NCBI RefSeq assembly: GCF_003664005.1
Contig: NZ_RCCJ01000001.1
Coordinates: 930,001-994,000, forward strand
DNA from: Hydrogenivirga caldilitoris
Lineage (GTDB): Bacteria; Aquificota; Aquificia; Aquificales; Aquificaceae
Reading direction: 5' to 3'
DNA: 64,000 bases
Shown here: piece after piece, positions 9,358 through 20,239 of the stretch
Layout of the letters: each line of letters begins with the position of its first letter
How positions within the stretch are numbered: position 1 is the first letter of the stretch
Notes under the pieces: generated by a model
Seen by the model: the letters and a program-made list of their open reading frames with translations, nothing else
The model's database searches: none
What the model was told of the DNA's origin: nothing
Made by a program: the position numbers and the translations under genes

Positions 9358-9359
9358 TT

Positions 9360-9893
9360 ATGATTCTGAGTGACAGAAGTATAAGGGAGCTTATAGAAAA
9401 GGGGGTTCTGTCTGTAGAGCCCTTTGAGGAAGCTCAGGTACAGTGCTCCTCCCTTGACCTCAGGTTAGGGAGAGAGTTTGCAAGTTACAAGGAAACCGAC
9501 GTTATAGATATAAAAAGGGGAACTTACAGGGTTGAGAAGATTGAGGTGGACGAGTACATAGAGATAAAGCCTAAGGAGTTCCTTCTGGCTACTACAGTTG
9601 AGTATATAAAACTACCTTCCCACATAACCGCCTTTGTAGAAGGACGCTCCTCTCTGGGGAGACTTGGTCTTTTCATTGAGAACGCCGGGTGGGTTGATGC
9701 AGGCTTTGAAGGACAGATAACTCTTGAACTCTACAATGCAAACAACGTTCCTATAAGACTTTACGTAGGTATGAGGATATGTCAACTTGTTTTCGCAGAG
9801 CTTGATAGAATACCCGACAGAGTTTACTCGGGAAAGTACAAGGGACAGAGGGGTGTAACGCCTTCCAGGATTGAGATGGACACGGACCTATGA
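9360..9893 (+). CDS. dcd: dCTP deaminase
   Basis: Converts dCTP to dUTP for thymidylate synthesis. The signature EGRSSLGRLGL and the following AGWVDAGFEGQITLELYN give the nucleotide-binding and catalytic region (catalytic Glu in GFEGQITLE). Length (177) is typical of monofunctional Dcd or the bifunctional archaeal/aquifical DCD-DUT form; which one cannot be decided by eye. The last 4 bases overlap the next gene (ATGA). Confidence 0.95.
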   Translation: MILSDRSIRELIEKGVLSVEPFEEAQVQCSSLDLRLGREFASYKETDVIDIKRGTYRVEKIEVDEYIEIKPKEFLLATTVEYIKLPSHITAFVEGRSSLGRLGLFIENAGWVDAGFEGQITLELYNANNVPIRLYVGMRICQLVFAELDRIPDRVYSGKYKGQRGVTPSRIEMDTDL

Positions 9894-10312
9894 AGTTTTT
9901 ACTTACGGCTGTAATTATGCTTATCGTGTCCTGCGCCCAGAGACCTGTAAAGGTGGAAAAACCTGAAATTAAGGTGCCCGAATACTTTACCCCCGTGAAG
10001 GGAAACTTCCATAAAGGTGAAAGAGGATTCTTCATAGAGACTAAATGCTCCGATTTCGTGAGAGCGGTAGAGTCCGGAAAGGTCATATACGCAGGCAGAG
10101 ACCTTGAGAACTACGGCTGGGTGGTCATAGTGGAGCAAAGCGATGGCTTTGTCTCAGTGTACGGCAAGCTTAAAGACCCATGGGTAAAGACAGGAGAGGG
10201 TATAAAGAGCAGGCAGGTTATAGGAAAGGTGGGAGAAGATAAGGGAACCTGTGGTATATATTACGAACTGAGGGATGCTTACGGGAAGCCCATATTTCCC
10301 GCGCTGAGGTGA
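9890..10312 (+). CDS. Lipoprotein with degenerate LytM/M23 domain
   Basis: The 140-residue protein starts with a lipoprotein signal (LIVSCAQ, Cys at residue 15). The rest resembles the LytM fold of the M23 gene upstream (GKVIYAGRDLENYGWVVIV, then GKVGEDKGTCGIYYELRD). The metal ligands are gone: no HxxxD, and HxH is replaced by IYYE. It is therefore probably a non-catalytic regulator or binding protein, as known for EnvC/NlpD-type LytM factors. Overlap with dcd suggests co-translation. Confidence 0.75.
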   Translation: MKFLLTAVIMLIVSCAQRPVKVEKPEIKVPEYFTPVKGNFHKGERGFFIETKCSDFVRAVESGKVIYAGRDLENYGWVVIVEQSDGFVSVYGKLKDPWVKTGEGIKSRQVIGKVGEDKGTCGIYYELRDAYGKPIFPALR

Positions 10313-10316
10313 TACC

Positions 10317-10565
10317 ATGGTGTTAATTCTCCTCTTTGCTTTGCTCACGGCAGCTCACGGTATTGAGCTTGGGGATAGATGCGATATTCAGTACGGCAGG
10401 TGTATCTTTGACTGTGTGCAGGAGTTCCCCCTTGACAAAAAGAAAAGGAGCGGTTGCGAGACAAGGTGTAAGATAAACAAGGGGTGGTGTAAAACCAACA
10501 AGGCTATGAAGGATATAGCCAACGATATAAGCAAATTCTTTCAGGGGTTTTCAAAGGAAAAGTGA
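10317..10565 (+). CDS. Small secreted six-cysteine protein
   Basis: Not recognised. The 82 residues have a hydrophobic N terminus (MVLILLFALLTAAHG), likely a signal peptide, and a mature part with six cysteines (RCDIQ, RCIFDC, GCETRC, WCK) followed by a lysine-rich helix. The even number of cysteines suggests disulfides in the periplasm or outside. The stop codon overlaps the GTG start of the subtilase (GTGA), so the two are probably made together. A role as partner or substrate of the protease is only inference. Confidence 0.7.
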   Translation: MVLILLFALLTAAHGIELGDRCDIQYGRCIFDCVQEFPLDKKKRSGCETRCKINKGWCKTNKAMKDIANDISKFFQGFSKEK

Positions 10566-12181
10566 GTAGTTACCTCGGACTTTTCCTGTATCTGTTGCTG
10601 TTTACTGCCACGAATACCTTTGGTGAGGAATACATCGTAAGAGCTAAAGACCTGGCAGATGTCCCAGGTACTATACTCAAAAAGATTGATAGGAACACTT
10701 ACCTTGTTGAGCTTGAGAGTTTGCCCGTTGGACTTAAAAGTCTCTCTACGGGAACGCTAATTGAAAAGAACTACAAGCTCTGGGCTTTAAATGCCCCGAA
10801 TGACCCATGTTTACAGGCAAGGTGGGACTTGAATTTTATAAGGGCTTATCAAGCCTGGGATATAAGTACCGGCTCCAGGACAATTTACGTTGCCGTCCTT
10901 GACACGGGAGTTGACTACAGTAACCCAGACCTTAAAGACAACGTATGGAAGAACCCAGATGAGGTCTGTGGCAACAATATTGACGATGACGGTAACGGAT
11001 ACGTTGATGACTGCTACGGCATAGATGTGGCAAATGGCGACTCGGACCCGATGGACGACAACGGGCATGGAACGGCCATAGCGAGTGTTATAGGTGCTGT
11101 AGGAAACAACGAAACCCTCATAGCGGGTGTTAACTGGAGCGTAATAATAATACCCTGCAAGTTCTTAGACTCATCCGGAGGTGGAACCATCGCGGGAGAG
11201 ATAGAGTGCCTTAATTACATATTGAACCTTAAAAGGAACAAGGGATTGAACATAGTTGCGGTAAACGCGAGTTATGGAAATGTTTACCCGGACAGCGAGA
11301 TACAGAGGGAAAAGATAAGGGAACTGGCTAACGAAGGGATAATGTACGTAACCGCTGCCGGGAACGAAGGGGCTAACAACGACCTCATATCTATGAACCC
11401 CTGTAACTACGACCTTGATAATATGCTCTGCGTTGGGTCCGTGAACTCAACGGGGGACAGATCCGGCTTTTCAAACTATGGGTTTAACAAGGTCAAGTTA
11501 TCGGCTCCAGGAGAGAATATACTTACCCTTGAAAACAACAATTCCGGCAGCAGCTGCTCGGACCTTACTTCCCTTTCTGGAACCTCATTCTCAACCCCTT
11601 TTGTTACGGGTGCGGTTGCACTTTTCAAAAGCACCTATCCCCTGAGCAGTTACACTGAGGTTAAAAAGCACCTACTGACCACGGGCAGGAACAATCTGTC
11701 CCTTTCCGGGCAGACTTACACCTGCAATATACTTGACCTTTATTCTCTCATGAACGGGGCTGTTTCCCCAAAGGTTTGTGCCTCAACGCTATCCTTGGAT
11801 TGGGGCGATGTCCAGGAGTGTACAACCGTTGAAAAGGAGCTTATTATTAGGAACACTGGGAATCAAAGGGTTCAGGTGGCAAACCTTTACCTAGAGGGTG
11901 GGGGTTTCCTCCTTACAAAGGACGGGTGTTCCGGGAGGTTGCTTGATACCTTTGAGGAATGCAGTGTCTTCCTTGCCTTTTCTCCTGGAGGCTCAGGCGA
12001 CTATACCGGTAGCATGTACATACACTTCTCTGATTCAGGACTGGATTTCAGCGTAAGCCTCCACGCTGCAAGCTCCTCAAGCTGTGGCAAATCCGGAGGG
12101 TGTACTACGGGAAACCCTTGGGTAGCGTTTATACCTGTCCTTGTATTCTTAAGGCTGCTTACAAGGTTAAGAAGACGTTGA
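10562..12181 (+). CDS. Exported subtilisin-like serine protease with C-terminal anchor signal
   Basis: S8 family protease, 539 residues from a GTG start overlapping the previous stop. A signal peptide is followed by a short prodomain-like region (about 22-75). The catalytic triad is visible: Asp in VAVLDTGVDYS, His in NGHGTAIAS, Ser in SGTSFSTPF. An Ig-like module (about 405-505, choice-of-anchor D type) follows. The tail has GGC-TTG, a hydrophobic stretch and RLRRR, a tripartite CTERM-like sorting signal similar to the end of the 929-residue protein at 20240-23029. It is expected to be surface-anchored after processing. Confidence 0.9.
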   Translation: MSSYLGLFLYLLLFTATNTFGEEYIVRAKDLADVPGTILKKIDRNTYLVELESLPVGLKSLSTGTLIEKNYKLWALNAPNDPCLQARWDLNFIRAYQAWDISTGSRTIYVAVLDTGVDYSNPDLKDNVWKNPDEVCGNNIDDDGNGYVDDCYGIDVANGDSDPMDDNGHGTAIASVIGAVGNNETLIAGVNWSVIIIPCKFLDSSGGGTIAGEIECLNYILNLKRNKGLNIVAVNASYGNVYPDSEIQREKIRELANEGIMYVTAAGNEGANNDLISMNPCNYDLDNMLCVGSVNSTGDRSGFSNYGFNKVKLSAPGENILTLENNNSGSSCSDLTSLSGTSFSTPFVTGAVALFKSTYPLSSYTEVKKHLLTTGRNNLSLSGQTYTCNILDLYSLMNGAVSPKVCASTLSLDWGDVQECTTVEKELIIRNTGNQRVQVANLYLEGGGFLLTKDGCSGRLLDTFEECSVFLAFSPGGSGDYTGSMYIHFSDSGLDFSVSLHAASSSSCGKSGGCTTGNPWVAFIPVLVFLRLLTRLRRR

Positions 12182-12213
12182 ACAGGAGGTGTTAAGTTCC
12201 GATATTATTACCT

Positions 12214-13778
12214 ATGCTCAGGCGTGTGTCTATAGAAAACTTCCTGCTTATCAAAGACTTAGAGATTGAGTTCTCTGAGGGATTGAACATAATCTCCGGG
12301 GAGACGGGTACCGGTAAGTCTATGACTATATCAGCCCTTGAATTTGTTATGGGGAAACAGGGGGATTATCCGGAAGGAACCGCTGTTGAGGTTGAGGTTG
12401 AAACAGGGAACGAGGCGGTTATCCTAAGAAGGGAGATAAGGGCTGGAAGAAGCAGATACTTCTTGGACGGAAGGGGTACCTCTGCAAAGACCGTGAAGGA
12501 ACTCCTTGACGGTACGGTATCAATACAAGGGCAGAACGAGTTTATAAAACTGTTGAAGCCCGATTTTCATCTCCAAGTTCTTGACAGGTTTGGTTCATTA
12601 GAAAGTTTAGTGGGAAAGGTAGAAGAGCTCTATGCAGACTACCTCTCAAAGAATAGGTTTTTAAAGGAGCTCTTTAGCCAGAAGCAGGAGATGCTCCAGA
12701 AGAGAGACTTCCTGGAGTTCAAGCTCAGAGAGATAGAAGAGGTGGGGCTCAAACCTGAGGAAGTTCTGGAGCTCAGAGAGAGGTCCCAGACCCTCAAAAG
12801 CTTGGAGAAGATAAAGAAGCTTGTGAGAGAATCCCTTCAGTATATATACGACTCGGAAGGCTCTGCCTATTCGGATTTAGGTAACGCTTTGAAGCTCTTG
12901 TGGAAAGCGAGGGAGATTGATCCGAGTGTTGAAAAGGAGCTTGAAGCCCTGTCCACGATTAAAGACAAACTCCTTGAAATATCTGATTCTCTGAGGAGTA
13001 AAGATTTTGACCTCTCTCAAGAGGAGATAGACAGGATAAACGAGCTGCTCTTCAAGGTTCAAAGGCTTGAAAAGAAATATGGAAAACCTTATGGAGAGAT
13101 AGTTAAGGAGGCTGAAGAGATAAAGGAGCAGCTTTCTAAATCATACAGCTACGATGACCAGATTGAAGAACTCAGAGAGGAAGTCTTCCGTTTGGAGCGT
13201 GAGTTGTTAGAGCTCAGTGGGGAACTTAGCAGGATGAGAAAATCTGTAGCCAAAAAGCTTGAGGAAGAGATAGAAGGCGTACTTAAAGAGCTTAATCTTG
13301 AAAGGGCAAAGCTCAAAGTCCAAATAGAGAAGAGAGACCTAAGCAGGTACGGTATAGACAAAATCAACTTCCTCTTTTCCTCCTACGGTGGAGACCTGAA
13401 GCCCATTGAAGAGGTTGCCTCAGGCGGTGAGCTTACGAGGTTATTCCTCGCACTCGCATTGATCAAGCCCCCAGCAAGTACCTACGTATTTGATGAGGTA
13501 GATGTGGGTGTTAGTGGCGAGACTTCCGTTAAACTGGCAAAACTCCTTAGAAAAATCTCAAGGAACATGCAGGTAATAGCTATAACCCATTCCGCCCCTA
13601 TGTGCGCTGCGGGGGACGTTAACTTTCTTACTGAGAAAAAATATCTGGGAGACATACCTTACATTCAGGTAAGGAAACTTTCCAGGGAGGAGAAGCTCAA
13701 GGAAGTAGCAAGGTTAATGGGAACCCAGACAGAGAACACAATAAGGGGAGCTGAAGAGCTTATGGAGCTTGTAAATCT

Positions 13779-13782
<4 letters not shown>
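12214..13782 (+). CDS. recN: DNA repair protein RecN
   Basis: SMC-like ATPase acting at double-strand breaks. The Walker A motif is GETGTGKSM (near residue 28), a long coiled coil spans about 145-350, the ABC signature is ASGGELTRL, and Walker B is TYVFDEVD. Length (522) is slightly short but complete. There is no usable Shine-Dalgarno close to the ATG; the AGGAGG is 25 bases upstream. A TATTAT hexamer lies 5 bases before the ATG, so this may be a leaderless start. Confidence 0.95.
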
Positions 13783-16386
<2,604 letters not shown>

Positions 16387-16390
<4 letters not shown>

Positions 16391-16794
16391 TTAGCCTCTC
16401 CTTGATACAGTTCTATATTCTTTACATCGGTTATATAAAACTCTACATTTCCCACTTCCGTCTGAGCACTGCACCTGGTGGAAGAGGGTAAATGAAATCC
16501 CTCAACCTTACCATCCTTCAGATGCACCATAACTCTCACAGAACCATCCTCAACACCCAGAACTCTTATACTTTTTATAGATACCAGTGAAAGGGTGTAA
16601 TCAAGGCTGCCCCGTTTGAACTTCAGGGTTGCTCCCTCGTTACACCTAAAAGCTTTAAGTTCATGAACAACACCCTTAGTATCCTCCACCTTTGCTTTGA
16701 GGTTCCTGAGTTCTGGAGGTATCTGGGCGGGCTCCGACATGCCATATACAGAAGTAACTGATAAGATTAACACAAGGACGTAGAGGATACCCAT
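16387..16794 (-). CDS. Periplasmic protein of unknown function
   Basis: Not recognised. The 135 residues begin with a signal peptide (MGILYVLVLILSVTSVYG). The mature part is beta-rich, with two cysteines (C52 in AFRCNEG and C107 in TRCSAQ) that could form a disulfide. Its stop overlaps the ctpA start (ATGA type), so it is co-translated with the protease and may be a partner or an envelope sensor. Confidence 0.7.
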
Positions 16795-16806
16795 GCTTTC
16801 CCTATT

Positions 16807-17529
16807 TTATACCAAAAGTTTTTCCAATTCCCTGCGGTTGATTATCTCTATGTATCCCCTTTCCGTATTTATTATCCCCTGTTTTTTCCATCTGCTCATA
16901 ACCCTTATGGCGGTTTCAACCGTTGTTCCAGTCATCTCCGCTATGTCCTGCCTGGTAAGAGGAAGCTTGATTATTATCTTCCCATCCTTTTCAACACCTA
17001 TTCTGTCCGCAAGCTCCAGTAAAACCTTCGCGATTCTCTCCTCAACCCTTCCAGAGGCTATGCTCTTAAGTATTTCATAGGTTTGGAGTAAGTTCGCCGT
17101 TGCATCACAGGTCATCTTTATTGCAACCGCAGGATACTTTATGGCAAGCGTTATAAAATCTTTGTTGGATATATACAGAACCTTTGACTTAAGTATAGCC
17201 ATAGCTGTGTAGGTACTTTTAGGAGTGTTCCTGCCCCACTCTATCCATCCAAAGACATCTCCAGGGAAAACAAGCCTGACTATGATGGTTTTGCCATCTT
17301 GGGTTTCCTTTATTAGCTTGACAAGACCATCAATAAGTATAAAAATGCCCGGTTCTGCATCCTCTTCAAAGAAGAGATAGTCATTCTTATCGTATTCCTT
17401 TATGTTCATATATCTTACAGCTTCCCTGAGCTCATCAGGGTTAAGGTCCTCAAAGAGATGAACCTTCTGTATGAATTCAAGCTTTATATCTTCTGGAGTT
17501 CGCCCTTTAGCAGTAGCTTTTTTTCCCAT
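16807..17529 (-). CDS. Crp/Fnr-family transcriptional regulator
   Basis: Cyclic-nucleotide-binding beta-barrel (about residues 20-135), dimerisation helix (about 135-165) and winged HTH (about 185-235). The recognition helix reads TTVETAIRVMSRWKKQG, close to the FNR form (TVET..R). There is no N-terminal cysteine cluster, so it is not an Fe-S oxygen sensor of FNR type; the ligand is unknown. The ATG has AGGAGG seven bases upstream and overlaps the upstream aminopeptidase gene by 46 bases. A Crp-type palindrome at 54851-54868 is a possible target elsewhere in the window. Confidence 0.92.
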   Translation of the reverse strand: MGKKATAKGRTPEDIKLEFIQKVHLFEDLNPDELREAVRYMNIKEYDKNDYLFFEEDAEPGIFILIDGLVKLIKETQDGKTIIVRLVFPGDVFGWIEWGRNTPKSTYTAMAILKSKVLYISNKDFITLAIKYPAVAIKMTCDATANLLQTYEILKSIASGRVEERIAKVLLELADRIGVEKDGKIIIKLPLTRQDIAEMTGTTVETAIRVMSRWKKQGIINTERGYIEIINRRELEKLLV

Positions 17530-18578
17530 CCTTTTCCTCCTATTAAAACTGTGGGTTTGAACACCACGTAATCTGTGTGAAATCCAACCTTATTCAGTCC
17601 TCCAAAGGTATGGTTGTCGCCTATAGCTACGTGTACAGTTCCCAATATTTTCTCTGCCTCAAGTAGATTATCAGGTCTGGAAGCCTTTGGGTTTGTCCCT
17701 ACTCCAAACTCCGCTATAAACCTAGCCTCAGGCATCTTCTTAAATATATCCTCAATAAAGTATCTGTAATCTTCAAACCCCTCTATGCTTTCAACACCTC
17801 CATCTATGAACTTCATAGTGATAGGCCTTTCAAGCTCTCTGTCAGGAGCGTAAAGGATAACAAGCCTACCGTATGCCTCCGTTTCAATGGGAGCGGTGAA
17901 AGCTTCCCCTGCAGGCAGGTTTCCAAACTCACCGGGATTATGAAAAAGCCCCGTATCCGCTATGCCCTTTCTGCCTTTAACTGAAAACTCCAGGTCCGTT
18001 CCGTACTCGGATTTAACATGAACCCATTCGGCTTCTGTAAGCATATCCGCTATATCTGTGCTTAGCTTGGCAACAAAGCCCCAGTCTACATTCATTGAGG
18101 TGAGAAACATGGTTGGGTCAAAGAGAGGCATTGAAACATACCGAGCACCAAAAACCTCTGTAAGAGCCTTTCTGTAAAAGGTATGTGTCGTTGAGAAGTA
18201 GGGAAACGCAACTACGGCAGTGGGTACATCCTGGGCTTTCTCTTTGAGTATCTGTGATACCTCCTCCTGGGAGTAATTTTCCTTCATAAGAACTTTCTCA
18301 AGAAGACCTTTCTCTTTCAATTCACTTATAGCTTCCTTTCCAAAGGTGATTTCCCAAAGCTCCTCCGGAGGCTCGGCTCCATGGGTTTTTGTAGAGCTGT
18401 AAATCGTAAACTTGATGTTCTGAGTAAACTCCCTGCCCACTTTTGCAAAATCTTCTATGAGCTCCTGAAGATAGTCTTTCTCATCGTCGGTAAAGAGGAG
18501 AAGTCTATCCTTTACATTAAGGTTGAGGTTCGTCTTATAAAGGTTTCTTATCTGGTCACTATACATGGCTCTCCTCAT
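17484..18578 (-). CDS. M29 thermophilic metallo-aminopeptidase
   Basis: Aminopeptidase of the AmpS/aminopeptidase T family. Conserved metal-site regions are visible: GEAFTAPIE, EFGVGTN, GDNHTFGGLNK and HTDYVVF. Length (364) fits. Two starts are possible: ATG at 18578, which has TATTTT 7 bases upstream but no Shine-Dalgarno, or ATG at 18566, which has GAGGAG four bases upstream. The longer form is listed. It is 17 bases downstream of the MCE-domain gene and overlaps the Crp-type regulator gene. Confidence 0.87.
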   Translation of the reverse strand: MRRAMYSDQIRNLYKTNLNLNVKDRLLLFTDDEKDYLQELIEDFAKVGREFTQNIKFTIYSSTKTHGAEPPEELWEITFGKEAISELKEKGLLEKVLMKENYSQEEVSQILKEKAQDVPTAVVAFPYFSTTHTFYRKALTEVFGARYVSMPLFDPTMFLTSMNVDWGFVAKLSTDIADMLTEAEWVHVKSEYGTDLEFSVKGRKGIADTGLFHNPGEFGNLPAGEAFTAPIETEAYGRLVILYAPDRELERPITMKFIDGGVESIEGFEDYRYFIEDIFKKMPEARFIAEFGVGTNPKASRPDNLLEAEKILGTVHVAIGDNHTFGGLNKVGFHTDYVVFKPTVLIGGKGWEKKLLLKGELQKI

Positions 18579-18595
18579 ATAAATTAAAATACCAC

Positions 18596-20167
18596 CTAAG
18601 GAAAGGGAAGCCCCATTCCACCCAAGAGATACTTAAGATACTCCTCAGAGAACTCAAGACCTACTCCAACAAAGGCTCCTCTCAACTTATCGTTCAGCAG
18701 GTCATCTCCACCGAAGCGGGTGTAAAGAGGTCCCTTAAGTCTGAGCTGGATACCGACCTGCAGGTTGGGTTTGAGGTCTTCTTCTTCGGGTCTATCTTTT
18801 CTTCCCGTATCCCATATGTCCGAATAAAGTTTTATCCTTTCAGAGGGAGAAAAATCAAAACCCACCCCACCTGTTGACTCCTTTAGACCGGCTCTCACAG
18901 AGAGGTAACTCTCCTCACCCACATAGAACTTCTTTGCTATCTGAAGGGTAAACTCAGGCTTGAACTCCTTCTTGACAACCTCCCCGTTTCCCACTATCTC
19001 CTCGGTGTAAACCCTTCCTCTTGAATCACCAACCACCTCGGCGAGGTAGTATGTGTTTCTGTCAGGCTCTATTCTTAAGGACATATAACCTTTTGTGTCT
19101 CCTCCAGAGTACAGCTCTCCCCCAAAACCTACGAAGACCTTTGTCCTTGTTATTACGTCTCCAGCCTCTCCAAAAAGCTTTGCTCCTTTTGAGACGCTCC
19201 TGTATAGCTCTTCATCGGTAACCAGCTTTCCAAGGGTCCCTTCTCCGCTCTCAACCTTTGCAAGGATGTTGTCCAACCTACCAGAGGTTGTTTTTAACCT
19301 CTGGGTTATCTCCGATAGATTCCTTATAGAAGTCTTGAGGTCTACCCTGTTCTCCTTAACAACCTCATTCAGGTTACTGGAAAGGGAATTCAGATTTTCC
19401 ACAAGACGAGGAAGCTCTCCTTTAAGTTCGCTGGATACGCTTCTTAGGTTAGATACGAGGATTCTTATATCCTCCCTATTCTCCGAGGCTATACCGCTCA
19501 GCTCATCAGCAAGCCTATCTATGGAGGCGATAGCTTCAGGGAGCGTCCTGTTGAGACTTTCAGTAAGCTGAGCCATCTGGGCAAGAGCTACCTTCAGGTT
19601 TTCCTGATTCTCTTCGGCGATCCTTCTCAACGTCGCGGTCAGCGCGTTTAAGTTCTCAAGGGTATCTTTCAAGTTTCTTCTGTTCTCTTCAAGCATTCTG
19701 TTCAGGTTTTCGGCAACCAGCTTAAAGCTCTCCGCAGTTCTCGTTAGCTCCCTTATCAACCTGTCCGTATCTGCCACCCCCTCGGCTGTCTTTACAGCGC
19801 CGCCCTCCGGGAGCTCTCCGCTTTCAGGCGTCCCAGGATTTATAGCCAGGTATTTATCCCCCATCAGTCCAAGGGTTCCTATAGTCGCAGATGTATCTCT
19901 GAAAAGCTTTATCCTTTTATCCACATTGAAAACAACCTTCACCCTGCTGTCTTCAAGGGTTATATCTTCAACTTTTCCAGCTCTTATACCCGAAACCCTG
20001 ACCTCCGCACCTATAGACAAACCCCCAACGTCTTTGAAGTAAACCACATAGCTCTTTGTGGAGGGCTTAAAAAGGGGTATCTCGCCAAAAGTGAGTATCA
20101 GGAATGCAAAAGCTAAGGATGTGGCAAGAACGAAAGCCCCCAGTTTGACCTCTGTTGTTATCCTCAT
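18596..20167 (-). CDS. MCE-domain (MlaD-like) lipid transport protein
   Basis: Periplasmic substrate-binding component of an MCE lipid transporter, anchored by one N-terminal membrane helix (about 9-29). The MCE domain (about 38-118) has the usual VGGLSIGAEVRVSGIRAG start. It is followed by about 180 residues of helical repeats punctuated by LNxL and by a C-terminal beta-rich region (about 340-520) that could be barrel- or strand-forming. The 523 residues are long for MlaD. The ABC and permease partners are not next to it. A TATACT hexamer lies 8 bases before the ATG, with no Shine-Dalgarno. Confidence 0.88.
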   Translation of the reverse strand: MRITTEVKLGAFVLATSLAFAFLILTFGEIPLFKPSTKSYVVYFKDVGGLSIGAEVRVSGIRAGKVEDITLEDSRVKVVFNVDKRIKLFRDTSATIGTLGLMGDKYLAINPGTPESGELPEGGAVKTAEGVADTDRLIRELTRTAESFKLVAENLNRMLEENRRNLKDTLENLNALTATLRRIAEENQENLKVALAQMAQLTESLNRTLPEAIASIDRLADELSGIASENREDIRILVSNLRSVSSELKGELPRLVENLNSLSSNLNEVVKENRVDLKTSIRNLSEITQRLKTTSGRLDNILAKVESGEGTLGKLVTDEELYRSVSKGAKLFGEAGDVITRTKVFVGFGGELYSGGDTKGYMSLRIEPDRNTYYLAEVVGDSRGRVYTEEIVGNGEVVKKEFKPEFTLQIAKKFYVGEESYLSVRAGLKESTGGVGFDFSPSERIKLYSDIWDTGRKDRPEEEDLKPNLQVGIQLRLKGPLYTRFGGDDLLNDKLRGAFVGVGLEFSEEYLKYLLGGMGLPFP

Positions 20168-20205
20168 CGGTATATAGTATAAACAGAAGGCTTATTTAAG
20201 TCCCC

Positions 20206-20227
20206 GGTGGGGAAAGGAAGCCCCACC
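20206..20227 (-). terminator. Stem-loop after the SBBP surface-protein gene
   Basis: GGTGGGG and CCCCACC pair perfectly around an 8-base loop, 12 bases after the stop codon of the 929-residue protein. There is no clear U-run, so it may be a weak or factor-assisted terminator, or a 3' stabilising hairpin. Confidence 0.5.
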
Positions 20228-20239
20228 GCAGGGATAAAA

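Noticed and set aside
9890-10312. Considered as an active M23 peptidase
   Set aside because: Both metal-binding motifs (HxxxD and HxH) are missing.
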